40,778 bases of DNA, taken from the IMG/VR virus record IMGVR_UViG_3300033233_000080, positions 1 through 40,778 of that record. The stretch is one strand, 5' to 3'. Under the pieces are notes generated by a model. The model had not been told where the DNA came from, did no database searches, and saw nothing but the letters and a program-made list of their open reading frames with translations. Positions 29,034 to 38,237 of the stretch are shown here, one piece after another. Within the stretch, counting starts at the first letter, position 1. The number at the start of each line of letters is the position of its first letter. Made by a program: the position numbers and the translations under genes. The DNA is from a virus.

Positions 29034-29333
29034 ATGTCTAAGGAAAGGTATTGCCGTTATTGCGGTAAAAAACTTGACTCTTTACATTACTTTTTCTGTA
29101 ACAACGATTGTATGGAAAAATTCGCTAATTCTTATACTTCTCTTGAGGACATTGATGCAGCCCAAGAAATTATTTCAACTTGGACAGCTGATATTGATAG
29201 TTTTGCAAAAAAGAATAAGGTTCTTCCCAAATGTGAAGAATGCAAAAATGATTGTAAAATTAAAGTAAGCCAAGAAGATTTAGATACTTTAATTTCTTTT
29301 GAATGTGTAAATTTTATTAGAAAGGAGAACTAA
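29034..29333 (+). CDS. Cys-rich zinc-binding protein (99 aa)
   Basis: A 99-residue protein with 'RYCRYCGKKLDSLHYFFC', then 'NNDCMEKF', a CxxC-x~12-CxxxC zinc ribbon. A second cluster 'CEECKNDCKIKV' lies near the C-terminus. An AGGAG ribosome site precedes the ATG. Possible roles are DNA contact or an early regulatory function. No specific family. Confidence 0.72.
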   Translation: MSKERYCRYCGKKLDSLHYFFCNNDCMEKFANSYTSLEDIDAAQEIISTWTADIDSFAKKNKVLPKCEECKNDCKIKVSQEDLDTLISFECVNFIRKEN

Positions 29334-29334
29334 C

Positions 29335-29550
29335 TTGGAATTTATTGGATTAACTTTACCAGAGCTTGATGGCAAGATGGCTTTAATTATTGACTACAAA
29401 AATGAAGAAATTTATTTGATTGTTGAAGAAGAGAACTTAGTGATGACTGGCAAGGAAGCGGCTTTTGTTTTAGAAAGTTTGGAAGGCGTATTTCAGCACT
29501 TACTGAATAACTTCAAGCCATTAAAAGAGCAAAAATCAACTGTTAACTAA
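29335..29550 (+). CDS. Small hypothetical protein with TTG start (71 aa)
   Basis: A 71-residue, acidic protein starting at TTG 29335, with AAAGGAG 7 bases upstream and no ATG nearby. The pattern is two strands ('MALIIDYKNEEIYLIVEEEN') followed by helices ('KEAAFVLESLEGVFQHLL'). It is followed by an overlapping start (TAATG). Unknown. Confidence 0.68.
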   Translation: MEFIGLTLPELDGKMALIIDYKNEEIYLIVEEENLVMTGKEAAFVLESLEGVFQHLLNNFKPLKEQKSTVN

Positions 29551-29792
29551 TGACAAAGAAAGTAATTCAGGTTCATCACATCAGCTACGACCCAGAAGAA
29601 ACTGTGGTTATTACAAAAGGCGAGCATTTCATACTCACAAGGATGCAGTGGCTAAAAACCCCATCAAAGGGGTTTATTAAAGCATTAAAGGCTTATATTG
29701 CTCTTAATGAAGATAAAGCTATAGAGTTAAAGAAAGATGATAAACAAAAGAATAAAAGACAAACTAAAAAAAGCAAAAATAATAGCAATTGA
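29550..29792 (+). CDS. HNH-like small protein
   Basis: An 80-residue basic protein. The N-terminal half 'QVHHISYDPEETVVITKGEH' resembles the beta-beta-alpha metal motif of HNH proteins (a His pair and a later E-H), but the usual Asn and the zinc-binding Cys are missing. The C-terminus is Lys-rich and hydrophilic. It overlaps the DNA polymerase start by 56 bp. It may be a degenerate HNH nuclease or a small DNA-binding protein. Confidence 0.6.
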   Translation: MTKKVIQVHHISYDPEETVVITKGEHFILTRMQWLKTPSKGFIKALKAYIALNEDKAIELKKDDKQKNKRQTKKSKNNSN

Positions 29793-31464
29793 TACAGAAA
29801 CAACTGGTATATCCTTTAATGATAGCCTTGTTGGGGTTTCTGTTGCTATAAGTCCAAACGAAGGATTTTATTTTACAACAAAAGATAATCTACAGGAACT
29901 GTTTGATATTATTAATCCAAAGCTAAAAATTTTCCATCATTTTGTCTTTGACTGCCTGCAGTTAAAGAAAATTGGCATAGAAATTACTGGAGATTACGAA
30001 GACACAAAAATAATGGCTTATCTTCTTGACCCAGAGCAGAATAACAGCCTTGGAAGTTTGGGTTTGAAGTATAAATGTAAAAACAAAAAGCAGGATATAA
30101 AGGAACTTCTGGGGAAAGGAAAGAACAAAATTACCTTTGACAAGGTAGATATAAAGAAAGCAGCAGCATATTCAGTTACTGATGCTAAATTAACATATGA
30201 ACTTTATACCATTTTGCACAAAGAAATAAGTAAAAATCAAAAATTATTCAAATGGTATAAGACTATAGAGCTTCCTTTAGCAAAATTATTAGTAGAAATG
30301 ATATTTACTGGGATTAAAGTAGATGTGGAGAAGATTAAAAAGCTCTCAGAAAGACTTGGTAAAGAGTGCGAAAGGTTAGAAAAGCAGATTTATTCTTATG
30401 CTGGAGAAAAAATTAATATAAATTCTCCAAAGCAATTAAGTATTTTGCTGTTTAAAAAGCTTGGATTAAAGCCAATTTCACTAACAAAGACGGGTTCGTT
30501 CTCAACAGATACAGAGACCTTAGAAGAATTAAAAGGACAACATCCTATTGTGGATGCTCTTTTGGAATACAGAAAACTATTTAAGTTAAAATCAACCTAT
30601 TTAGATGCTCTACCTAAAAAGGTAGATAGTGATAATAGGCTTCATACCTTCTTCCACCAAACAAATACAGCCTCTGGGAGATTAGCTTCATCTGACCCAA
30701 ACCTTCAGAATATTCCGAAAAAGGGAGATTTAGGTAAAGAAATTCGTTCTTACTTTATTGCTAAAGATGGTTACAAGTTTATCATTGCAGATTATTCTCA
30801 AATTGAATTAAGAATAGCAGCATTCTTGTCTGGGGAAAGTAAAATGTATGATGCTTTTAAGAACGGAATAGATATTCACGGACAAACTGCTCAAGAGTTT
30901 TTTAAGAACCAGCCAGATGGTAGAGACAGAGCTAAAACGATTAATTTTGGCATTCTATACGGTATGGGTGTTAAAGCTTTATCCAAACAGCTTAATTGTT
31001 CTTTATATCAAGCAGGGAAAATATTAAAGAAATATTTTAGAGTTTATTCCAGACTTGGTGATTATAAAAATGAAATAGTGCAGGAAGGCTTATATAATGG
31101 CTATGTATCCACAATTGGTGGAAGGATTAGGTATGTTCCTCAGTTGAAAAGCTTAAATGAAGCGGAGAAAAGCTTTGGTGAACGCATTGCTATGAATACA
31201 CCAATTCAGGGTTCAGCTGCAGATATAATCAAAATAGCAATGCTTCAAGTTGATAAAGAATTAAAAGAGAATAATATAGATGGTAAAATACTTTTACAAA
31301 TTCACGATGAATTAATCATTGAAGTCAATGAAAAAGATGTTGATAAAGCAAAAGAAATTGTAAATAGAGCAATGACTAAAATGTATATATTTCCAGTATC
31401 TAAAAAGTTAGAAGACATACTGGAGATAAATTTATTTGTAAACAAAGCCTGGATTAAGGATTAA
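29737..31464 (+). CDS. polA: Family A DNA polymerase with 3'-5' exonuclease
   Basis: A 575-residue replicative polymerase. The N-terminal exonuclease has motif I 'AIDTETTG' (Asp19, Glu21), 'FHHFVFDCLQLKK' with an Asp, 'EDTKIMAYLLDP' and motif III 'YSVTDAKLTYEL'. The polymerase palm has motif A 'ADYSQIELR' (Asp352), motif B 'RDRAKTINFGILYGMG' and motif C 'QIHDELIIEV' (Asp524). Position 404, equivalent to E. coli Pol I Phe762, is Phe. The size is typical of T7-like and other phage PolA. No 5'-3' exonuclease domain is present. The ATG at 29737 overlaps the upstream HNH-like gene. It is the last gene of the rightward unit. Confidence 0.95.
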   Translation: MINKRIKDKLKKAKIIAIDTETTGISFNDSLVGVSVAISPNEGFYFTTKDNLQELFDIINPKLKIFHHFVFDCLQLKKIGIEITGDYEDTKIMAYLLDPEQNNSLGSLGLKYKCKNKKQDIKELLGKGKNKITFDKVDIKKAAAYSVTDAKLTYELYTILHKEISKNQKLFKWYKTIELPLAKLLVEMIFTGIKVDVEKIKKLSERLGKECERLEKQIYSYAGEKININSPKQLSILLFKKLGLKPISLTKTGSFSTDTETLEELKGQHPIVDALLEYRKLFKLKSTYLDALPKKVDSDNRLHTFFHQTNTASGRLASSDPNLQNIPKKGDLGKEIRSYFIAKDGYKFIIADYSQIELRIAAFLSGESKMYDAFKNGIDIHGQTAQEFFKNQPDGRDRAKTINFGILYGMGVKALSKQLNCSLYQAGKILKKYFRVYSRLGDYKNEIVQEGLYNGYVSTIGGRIRYVPQLKSLNEAEKSFGERIAMNTPIQGSAADIIKIAMLQVDKELKENNIDGKILLQIHDELIIEVNEKDVDKAKEIVNRAMTKMYIFPVSKKLEDILEINLFVNKAWIKD

Positions 31465-31638
31465 TTACCAGTTTTTAACTGCTTTTCTTGCCTCTCTTTC
31501 TAATAGTGACCTTTTACTGAAGATTTTATCATATTTTCCACTATTCAGCATTGCGTGATAAATCTGTTTTGCTTTTTTCTCTCCATACTCCTTTACTAAA
31601 TTAGCATATAATTTTTTCTCTTTTACACTGTAAGGCAT
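31465..31638 (-). CDS. Small conserved-looking basic protein (57 aa)
   Basis: A 57-residue protein starting MPYSVKEKKLYANLVKEYG, with 'KKAKQIYHAMLNSGKYDKIF' in the middle and a basic C-terminus. Small proteins of the form 'MPYs.KeK.Ly..L.keYG..ka..IY.Am..sG' are common in environmental phages. AGAGG lies upstream of the ATG. Its stop directly abuts the stop of the polymerase gene on the opposite strand. The function is unknown. Confidence 0.75.
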   Translation of the reverse strand: MPYSVKEKKLYANLVKEYGEKKAKQIYHAMLNSGKYDKIFSKRSLLEREARKAVKNW

Positions 31639-31641
31639 AAT

Positions 31642-31851
31642 TTACCTCTTAATAATAAATTGAACTACTAAGGAAACTAAAATTGAGATAATGCCACCCA
31701 GAACTATCTTTAATAATAGCCAGATATGAGCAAGTTCATTATCAATGATGTCCTTAATCAAATACTCCAAAATTGTTAATCGTTCTTCAACGGTTTTGGT
31801 TAAGCGAGGGTTATCACCCAATTCTCTTAAAACTTTTTCAGATTTCTTCAT
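31642..31851 (-). CDS. XhlA-like membrane protein (holin/lysis accessory)
   Basis: A 69-residue protein with an N-terminal helical, coiled-coil-forming half ('TKTVEERLTILEYLIKDI') and a C-terminal hydrophobic segment (about 45-66, 'LLLKIVLGGIISILVSLV'). This is the shape of haemolysin XhlA-like proteins, which work with holin and amidase in some phages. It overlaps the giant protein's stop by one base. It lies at the far end of the late unit from the endolysin. The lysis role is inferred. Confidence 0.65.
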   Translation of the reverse strand: MKKSEKVLRELGDNPRLTKTVEERLTILEYLIKDIIDNELAHIWLLLKIVLGGIISILVSLVVQFIIKR

Positions 31852-34800
31852 TAGTATCCCCCACTAAGACCAAGTAATTCTTGCAATAAACTCCTTGTTT
31901 CCTCATCCGCATTGGTATCTTCCATTTTGACACCAAGGAACGCTTGCCACCAACTCATACCATTGTTTATTCTTCTTATCATCTTTTCAGCCTGAGCCGC
32001 ACCAGTAATTCCTGCTAATTTAGCAAATGCTGCATAGTCTTCCAGCCTTAGTTCGGAGAACCTTCTCGTTCCCAGAAGCCTATTGGTAGCAGTTCCAACA
32101 TCAATTAAAGTTTGCACAGCTGCGGGTAGAGGAATTTTATAAGGAGTTCCATATTTAAGTGTTGCACCAAATACAGGCACTTGCTCACCCAATTCCCTTA
32201 TCGCCTTTGCGGCAGACAAGAAGACATCTTCTGTTTCAGCATATTTACGGCGGAATTCTCTAATTGGCGTTGGGAATGGAGAACGCATATGCATAATATC
32301 CTCATAGAAATAGTTCCAAGCCATTGTCCAGAATAAAAATCTTCCTGCCTGCACAAAGTCGTCAAATGTGATTGGTTCATTTTTCTTTATTTTCATAACT
32401 GGTGAAAACAACATCTGCTTCATTATGTTCCATTCATTGATAGTAAAGGTCTGGAAAATGGTTAAAAATCTTCCTTCAGCTATTCTCTGTATCTTGGCTA
32501 TATCCTCAGGGTTAGCTGAAGCCTGTGTCCTTACGACAACATCATCAGCATAGTTTATAAGCTTCTTCCCAGTGTATCCAAGTCGTTGTCCTTTTAAATA
32601 GGCGGCATACCAGGTTAATTCCGAAGTAAATAAATCCAGCATTTTTAATGGATAAATACCAGCTTGAGTTATCTTATTCTGCCATAAAATAAATTTTCTC
32701 CAAAACTCTCCAAGTCTTTTAGCTGATGTAGTTTTTTCAAGGTCTTCCTTTAACCATTCAAACATTACATCCATTGACCTTGAAGCAATGTGTTCGCTAT
32801 TTTCTCTGATAAATTTCAACACTTCTTTTGCTCGTGATGGAGACCTGCCCATATCTCTCAAAGCAAGCAAAAAGTCCTTGGCGGTAAGGTCTCTCATTGC
32901 GTTCCGAAAAGCCGCTGGCTGAATGGCTGCACTTCTGGCATTGAAAGACAGAATAGAGGAAGAAACAGACTTCATAATATAAGACATTACTCTGGCAATT
33001 TTAGGCTTATTTTCTATATACCTCAACAAAGAAGGAACTTCACCAACACTGACATAATTTATCCAATGCATAAGTTCTTTACTTATAATTGGTAGATTTT
33101 CTGCCATACTCCAAGCAAAAAGCTTATCTCCAACAGTAAAGCGTATAGGACTTAAGAACAACCTGCCTTCAGCTTTAAGCGGTGCTGTTGCAATCCATCT
33201 GCCGTGCTTACTCATATAAATTTTATAAGTATTAACAAAATCTAATTTAAGTGGCTGTTTATTTGGAACTCTTTCAATGTTAAATGGGTCAAAAACACTT
33301 CTCAAGAAATTACTTACTTTAAGTGGGTTCTTCTCTGAGAAGATTTCAGCATATTCTGGATTTTCTACATATTCTCTAATGGCAGGGAAATAAAATGGGT
33401 TGTCTTTTGAAAGTGGTTCAATACCCAATATTGCCCTGGCTTCATTAGTTTTATCAAACCAGAACCCAGACAGCTCTTTCTGAACATACTCATAAAGTCT
33501 TTTAGCATTTTCAGAAAGCTCTGGGGGTTTTGTAATGCCATAAACTTCTTTTAATGTTGGTCGTAGGTCTTCCTGTTGCCAATAAGCAAGTAAAGCTAAA
33601 TTATGACTATCTTCTTTAGTAATGTTTAGCTCTTTGCATAGCTTATTAAATTCATTTATTTTAGCCTGAACAGTTTTAGCCATAAAGTCAGATGCTTCTC
33701 GTGCTTTGTAATAAAGTCGCTTAAGCGGTTCAGGAAGGTATTGCTCAAAGAAATGAATAGATGGAGTTAAAGCTGTTGTCCAGGCTTTTATATCCTGAGC
33801 CTTCATTAACTTCTTCAACTCGCCGACAGTAAGCTGTGTTACTTTTCCATCAGCAAGACTTCCCTGAATAGCAATTGTAGCATTATCTGGCAGGTAATCT
33901 AAGACTTTTTCAATCGGTGTATCAGCCTCTGGACGAAGACCAGAAACAAGCACTTCTCCCTTTCCGTTGAGAAAAACTTGAACACCATTAGGATGCTCTT
34001 CTAATAATTTTAAATTTAAAGATTTTGCAATGTCCTCAGGTGTAGTAAGAAGACCCATATCTTTCAGGAATTGCTCCATAAAGGATGGGTCATCAAAATT
34101 ATAGGCATTGGTAAAAGTCTTTACAAATTCTTTTAAATCACCAGCTTTTATATCAGATAGAAGTTTTCTCTGAGCTATTGCTACATCAGTTAAATCTTTT
34201 CCACAATGACTGCATTTAACTTGTGGATTATCATCAATAGTAATCTTACCACAATCAGGGCAACGGAATAAGTGTCCATCAAGTATAATTCGTAATTGCT
34301 GTTCTATTGGGAAAGAATTGAGAATTTCTCTTACTTCTTCTACTGAATTTAATGGTCTTTCTTCTTTTAATGTAGGAACTTTATCAACTATATCCTGGGT
34401 TCTATAAGGAACTCCTTTTACATAATCAGTAGGCTTAAATGAAGCAGTTACCCTTGTTGCCCTTATAGGAGTATATAGCTGAATTCCCTTTCCAGGAATA
34501 TATACCCCAACTTTATCATATTTGAATACAATGTCTTCTGGGGTTGGCAATGGAGATGTTCCATCCCAAATATATAAGTCGTTTTTGTTTAGCTTAATTT
34601 CATATAAGGCGTGACCATAATGCTGCTCCATATCAACAGTAGTATCTGGGGTATAAACAGTAATAAAAGGCAACTGTCCTTTCTTGAGCATCTTTTTGGG
34701 ATTGTTTTCTTCAAATATTGAATATGCATCTTTTCCAACAGATAATGGAGAAATCCACGCAGAAGGAGTATTAACTTTATCAGAAAAATAATATCCAGTT

Positions 34801-37106
34801 ATATCGGGTTCTCCAGGAGAATAGGTTCTATCCTGAATTTTTCCAAGCGGAGCATCACTTGTTCCTTCAACTTTGATTTCTACCAAATCTTTAAGATAAA
34901 AAATAGCTTCCTGTTTAGCTCTTCTACCATACTCTAAAGCCTTTTCTCTATCTTTGACAACAACTACAATATCTAAATAGTTTGATGTTCCCTTTTTTCT
35001 CCAAGTTCCAATGTTATAGAATGGGTTGGACAGAAGGTCTGCATTTCTATTTATGAAGTCAATAATATCTTCTTTAGTAATAGGTCTGTCCTTGATAACC
35101 AAGCTGCGTTCAGGGAAAATAGAGACAGCATAAGCATCTTCTCCGACTCTATTTCCTTTATACAAACTAAAAGTTGCACCATCATATTCATTGTGAACTT
35201 TAGCAATTTCTGGAGCTAATCTTGCTGCTTTTACTTTGAAGTAAGTCAGCAATGGGACTTCTTCTGGTTTAGGACTTCCAAGCTCGTTTCTAAATCGTTC
35301 TTCTGTCCAGTATAGTTCTTTTTCTTTTGGTGTATCTCCAATGTATTGACCAACCTTGGTGGTTTTAATATAACGCTCAAAGTTTGTTTGGTCGTCTATA
35401 AATGGGTCGGGATATTTTTCAATTACAAGTCCTTCTGGCGTTTTAAGTAAACGACCATTTCTCAATCCACGCTTAATCCAAGCTAATGTTCCAAATTTAG
35501 GTTCTTTAATTCTACCCAGTTCATCTTTTTCTGGATATGGAACTGTTTCTGGTGACTCATAATGGTTTATTAGTAGAATACTTTCGTTAATTCTTTTCTC
35601 TAACTGGTCATAGAAGAACCCTTCTGGCATCTCTTTTGGCTTCTCTTCGTTTGTTTGTCTCCATCTGTTTATGTCTCCATAAGCAGCATTTATAACTTTC
35701 TTTATAGCTTGTAGCTCAGTCAAAGGAATTCTTTGTCCTTCTTTAGCACTCTCCACAAAGCTCTTTAGAGCCTCTAATCTGGCTAATGGGTTCTTGGCTT
35801 TCCTTATCTTCTCCATAGTTTCTTGCCACTCTGGAGAAGGCATTGGATTATTATTAATATCATCTATAACACGCTTAACCCATTCTCTTAATTCATCTTC
35901 TGGTTTTCCTTCTTCCTCTTCTATTCTTCTAAGTTCTTCATCAATTTGAGATTTTAATGCTCTGGCTAATACTGCCTGTGGAACAAATTTAGTGTTATAT
36001 CCAAAATAAGCAGCAATACCTGCAGAATAAATAACATCTACTAAATCTCTGTCCTCAATCCCATTTAATAGCATATCAGCAGCTGCAGCTGCACCAGCTT
36101 TAGCAACATTAAAAAGAAGTGGAGTTTTTAAAGGAGTAATAAAGCTTAAAGTCCTTGCTTTTGGTTTAGCAAAAAGAAATGTAGCAAGCTCTGGGCTTAA
36201 TACTCCAATAACATTATATATAGAAGAAATTTCAGCACCGTGAGCAAAGTTTTTGAGACGATTAGATAAATCTTCTGGTAATGATTTTCCAAGCGGTGTT
36301 TGTAAAGCAAAAACAGTTCCTAAAGTTAATCCCTCAGCAAATGTCTTTTTACCCCAAGCAACAGCGGCAGCAGCAGCTCTATTGAAAAATTTTCCCTCAC
36401 CATAAATGGTTTTAAGAGTAGTTTCAGGAATAATGGCATCAGCAACTGCAGACATACCTTTAGCAATAAATGGGAATAAAGGAGAAGCAATATTTCCAGC
36501 AATTGACGATAAACCAGATGCTATTTTTTCTGCCTTTGTTTCTGGTTCATAAGTAAATAAATCTTTATGTGTAGCCCTTCCATAAAGTTCGGCGGCTAAT
36601 CTTGGCACAAAAAGAGTAAGAGCATCAAATGATGCTGTTCCTGCAGCAGTTATTAACCCAGATAGAGGGTCATAACCAACCTTTCCTTCTGGTGTTACAT
36701 ATTTTCCTGTTGGAATAGGAAGACCATAGTATTTCTTCACCTCATACCTGTTTTCTGGCGGTGTTATGCCTGTCATTGCCATATATCTGGCATTGGCAAG
36801 CTCACTCTGAAACTGCGTTTTTTCTGGTTCAAGAGTCATTTGTTGTTGCTGCTGAGGAACAATACCATAGAGTTCTTTATTCATAAACTCATCAACGCTT
36901 TTTATCAGCTCGTCTACAGATTGATTGGTAGCTGTTGGTTGCTGTGGTGTAGGAACAGAAGTAGGAGTCGGAGCTGGAGTAGGAGCAGGAGTTGGTGTAG
37001 GAGTAGTGCTGGCTTTACTTAATGAAAAGCCAAGGTCTTTTTCTAAAAATTTATCAACATCATTAATAAGTTCTTTTTCCTTTTTTTCCTGTTCATTATC
37101 AATCAT
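31851..37106 (-). CDS. Giant polyvalent/ejection-type internal virion protein (1751 aa)
   Basis: A 1751-residue protein with a modular layout. Residues about 35-65 are a Pro/Thr-rich linker (repeated PTPAP units). Residues about 170-390 contain several Ala-rich hydrophobic segments. Residues about 500-760 hold a region with 'ERSLVIKDRPITKEDIIDFI' and 'LDIVVVVKDREKALEYG', resembling parts of large polyvalent phage proteins. A zinc ribbon ('HLFRCPDCGKITID' and 'QVKCSHCGKDLTDV') lies around 945-972. The C-terminal 370 residues ('FNARSAAIQPAAFRNAMRDL', 'TIFQTFTINEWNIMKQML') look like the helical domain seen at the ends of such proteins. As in podoviruses, it probably goes into the cell with the DNA or forms a trans-envelope channel. 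No transglycosylase motif is evident. Confidence 0.8.
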   Translation of the reverse strand: MIDNEQEKKEKELINDVDKFLEKDLGFSLSKASTTPTPTPAPTPAPTPTSVPTPQQPTATNQSVDELIKSVDEFMNKELYGIVPQQQQQMTLEPEKTQFQSELANARYMAMTGITPPENRYEVKKYYGLPIPTGKYVTPEGKVGYDPLSGLITAAGTASFDALTLFVPRLAAELYGRATHKDLFTYEPETKAEKIASGLSSIAGNIASPLFPFIAKGMSAVADAIIPETTLKTIYGEGKFFNRAAAAAVAWGKKTFAEGLTLGTVFALQTPLGKSLPEDLSNRLKNFAHGAEISSIYNVIGVLSPELATFLFAKPKARTLSFITPLKTPLLFNVAKAGAAAAADMLLNGIEDRDLVDVIYSAGIAAYFGYNTKFVPQAVLARALKSQIDEELRRIEEEEGKPEDELREWVKRVIDDINNNPMPSPEWQETMEKIRKAKNPLARLEALKSFVESAKEGQRIPLTELQAIKKVINAAYGDINRWRQTNEEKPKEMPEGFFYDQLEKRINESILLINHYESPETVPYPEKDELGRIKEPKFGTLAWIKRGLRNGRLLKTPEGLVIEKYPDPFIDDQTNFERYIKTTKVGQYIGDTPKEKELYWTEERFRNELGSPKPEEVPLLTYFKVKAARLAPEIAKVHNEYDGATFSLYKGNRVGEDAYAVSIFPERSLVIKDRPITKEDIIDFINRNADLLSNPFYNIGTWRKKGTSNYLDIVVVVKDREKALEYGRRAKQEAIFYLKDLVEIKVEGTSDAPLGKIQDRTYSPGEPDITGYYFSDKVNTPSAWISPLSVGKDAYSIFEENNPKKMLKKGQLPFITVYTPDTTVDMEQHYGHALYEIKLNKNDLYIWDGTSPLPTPEDIVFKYDKVGVYIPGKGIQLYTPIRATRVTASFKPTDYVKGVPYRTQDIVDKVPTLKEERPLNSVEEVREILNSFPIEQQLRIILDGHLFRCPDCGKITIDDNPQVKCSHCGKDLTDVAIAQRKLLSDIKAGDLKEFVKTFTNAYNFDDPSFMEQFLKDMGLLTTPEDIAKSLNLKLLEEHPNGVQVFLNGKGEVLVSGLRPEADTPIEKVLDYLPDNATIAIQGSLADGKVTQLTVGELKKLMKAQDIKAWTTALTPSIHFFEQYLPEPLKRLYYKAREASDFMAKTVQAKINEFNKLCKELNITKEDSHNLALLAYWQQEDLRPTLKEVYGITKPPELSENAKRLYEYVQKELSGFWFDKTNEARAILGIEPLSKDNPFYFPAIREYVENPEYAEIFSEKNPLKVSNFLRSVFDPFNIERVPNKQPLKLDFVNTYKIYMSKHGRWIATAPLKAEGRLFLSPIRFTVGDKLFAWSMAENLPIISKELMHWINYVSVGEVPSLLRYIENKPKIARVMSYIMKSVSSSILSFNARSAAIQPAAFRNAMRDLTAKDFLLALRDMGRSPSRAKEVLKFIRENSEHIASRSMDVMFEWLKEDLEKTTSAKRLGEFWRKFILWQNKITQAGIYPLKMLDLFTSELTWYAAYLKGQRLGYTGKKLINYADDVVVRTQASANPEDIAKIQRIAEGRFLTIFQTFTINEWNIMKQMLFSPVMKIKKNEPITFDDFVQAGRFLFWTMAWNYFYEDIMHMRSPFPTPIREFRRKYAETEDVFLSAAKAIRELGEQVPVFGATLKYGTPYKIPLPAAVQTLIDVGTATNRLLGTRRFSELRLEDYAAFAKLAGITGAAQAEKMIRRINNGMSWWQAFLGVKMEDTNADEETRSLLQELLGLSGGY

Positions 37107-37118
37107 AGCTTTAACCCA

Positions 37119-38225
37119 TTATTTATTCTTTTTCTTTGCTGCTTTTTCTTCTCTTTCTCTTGCGTTCTTTAAAATTTCAGCATATTGTGGATTTCCTGCA
37201 GCAATTTTATCTTCTAAATATTTCCAATATTTTTCTTTAATTAATTGGTTCTTCTCCAAATCAGTCAATTCGTTCCAGTTAGGAATAGCTTTAGAAAGAG
37301 TTTCAGCTATTCTATTTAATATTATTCTTTCACTGTCAGAATAGTAACTTCCTTCTGGTTCTGATTTTCTTAATGCACTATTCATTTCAGCTTCAATTCG
37401 TTGTTCTGATGGGATAGAACCATACTTGGCATAAAAATTATACAAATTTGATGCAGGTTGCTGTATTGTCAACTGGTCTTTAAGTCTATCCCGTTCTTCT
37501 TCTGCTAATTTTAAAGCTGCTACTAATTGTTCATAATTTTGCTGTGCGTTCTCAATCCTCTTCTTTTGGTCAGCAGCACTACCTTGTCTATTAACTTGAG
37601 CAGCATCTAATGCTTTCTTTGCTGACATTACTTGTCTTTCTAATGAAGCAACTCTTCTTTCTGCAGCAGCAAGATTAGCCCTTAATTGCCTTGTTTCTTC
37701 TGCAATAGGATTAGCAACAGGAGTGGCTTTTTCTCTGGCTTCTTCAGCTGCTTCTTTGAGCTGAATATTAAACTGTGCTTGTCCATATAAGCCATACAAA
37801 GGAGGAGCTATTTCCTTTAATCTTTTCTCTGCTTGTTCTGGGACTTCCTGTCCTAAAGCAGCCTGTCCAAGCATAGTATAATACAATCCAATCGCTTCTT
37901 TAGCTATAGGGTCTCCTTCGTTAGCTTTTCTTCTATACTCTTCTTCAACAGAAAGATTAGCTTCCTGAACCTTCCTTGCGGCTTCAGCTCGTTTATTTTC
38001 AGCTTCTTCTATTAATTTTGTCCGTTCTAATTCTGATTGTCTATTTAATTCTCCCTGCTGTGCTTCCGCAGCCAATCGTTGCTGCAGCAGCTGTGCCTGC
38101 GAAGCCAACTGCAACTGTAATTGCTTTATCTGCTCATCATTTAAGTATTTACGAAGAAGCACATCTGATACATCTTGTCCAGCTTTTTGCAAATAAGCTG
38201 CAAATGTCCTTAAATCCATAGCCAT
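37119..38225 (-). CDS. Coiled-coil internal virion protein
   Basis: A 368-residue, highly charged and Ala/Gln-rich protein. Long coiled-coil stretches cover about residues 30-110 and 165-260, with a more ordered C-terminal part ('NLYNFYAKYGSIPSEQRIEA'). The position between the giant ejection-type protein and two smaller virion proteins is where podoviruses keep internal core proteins. A AAAGGAGAA ribosome site precedes the ATG. It probably contributes to the internal core or ejection tube. The family is not recognised. Confidence 0.75.
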   Translation of the reverse strand: MAMDLRTFAAYLQKAGQDVSDVLLRKYLNDEQIKQLQLQLASQAQLLQQRLAAEAQQGELNRQSELERTKLIEEAENKRAEAARKVQEANLSVEEEYRRKANEGDPIAKEAIGLYYTMLGQAALGQEVPEQAEKRLKEIAPPLYGLYGQAQFNIQLKEAAEEAREKATPVANPIAEETRQLRANLAAAERRVASLERQVMSAKKALDAAQVNRQGSAADQKKRIENAQQNYEQLVAALKLAEEERDRLKDQLTIQQPASNLYNFYAKYGSIPSEQRIEAEMNSALRKSEPEGSYYSDSERIILNRIAETLSKAIPNWNELTDLEKNQLIKEKYWKYLEDKIAAGNPQYAEILKNAREREEKAAKKKNK

Positions 38226-38237
38226 TGGAGTTCTCCT

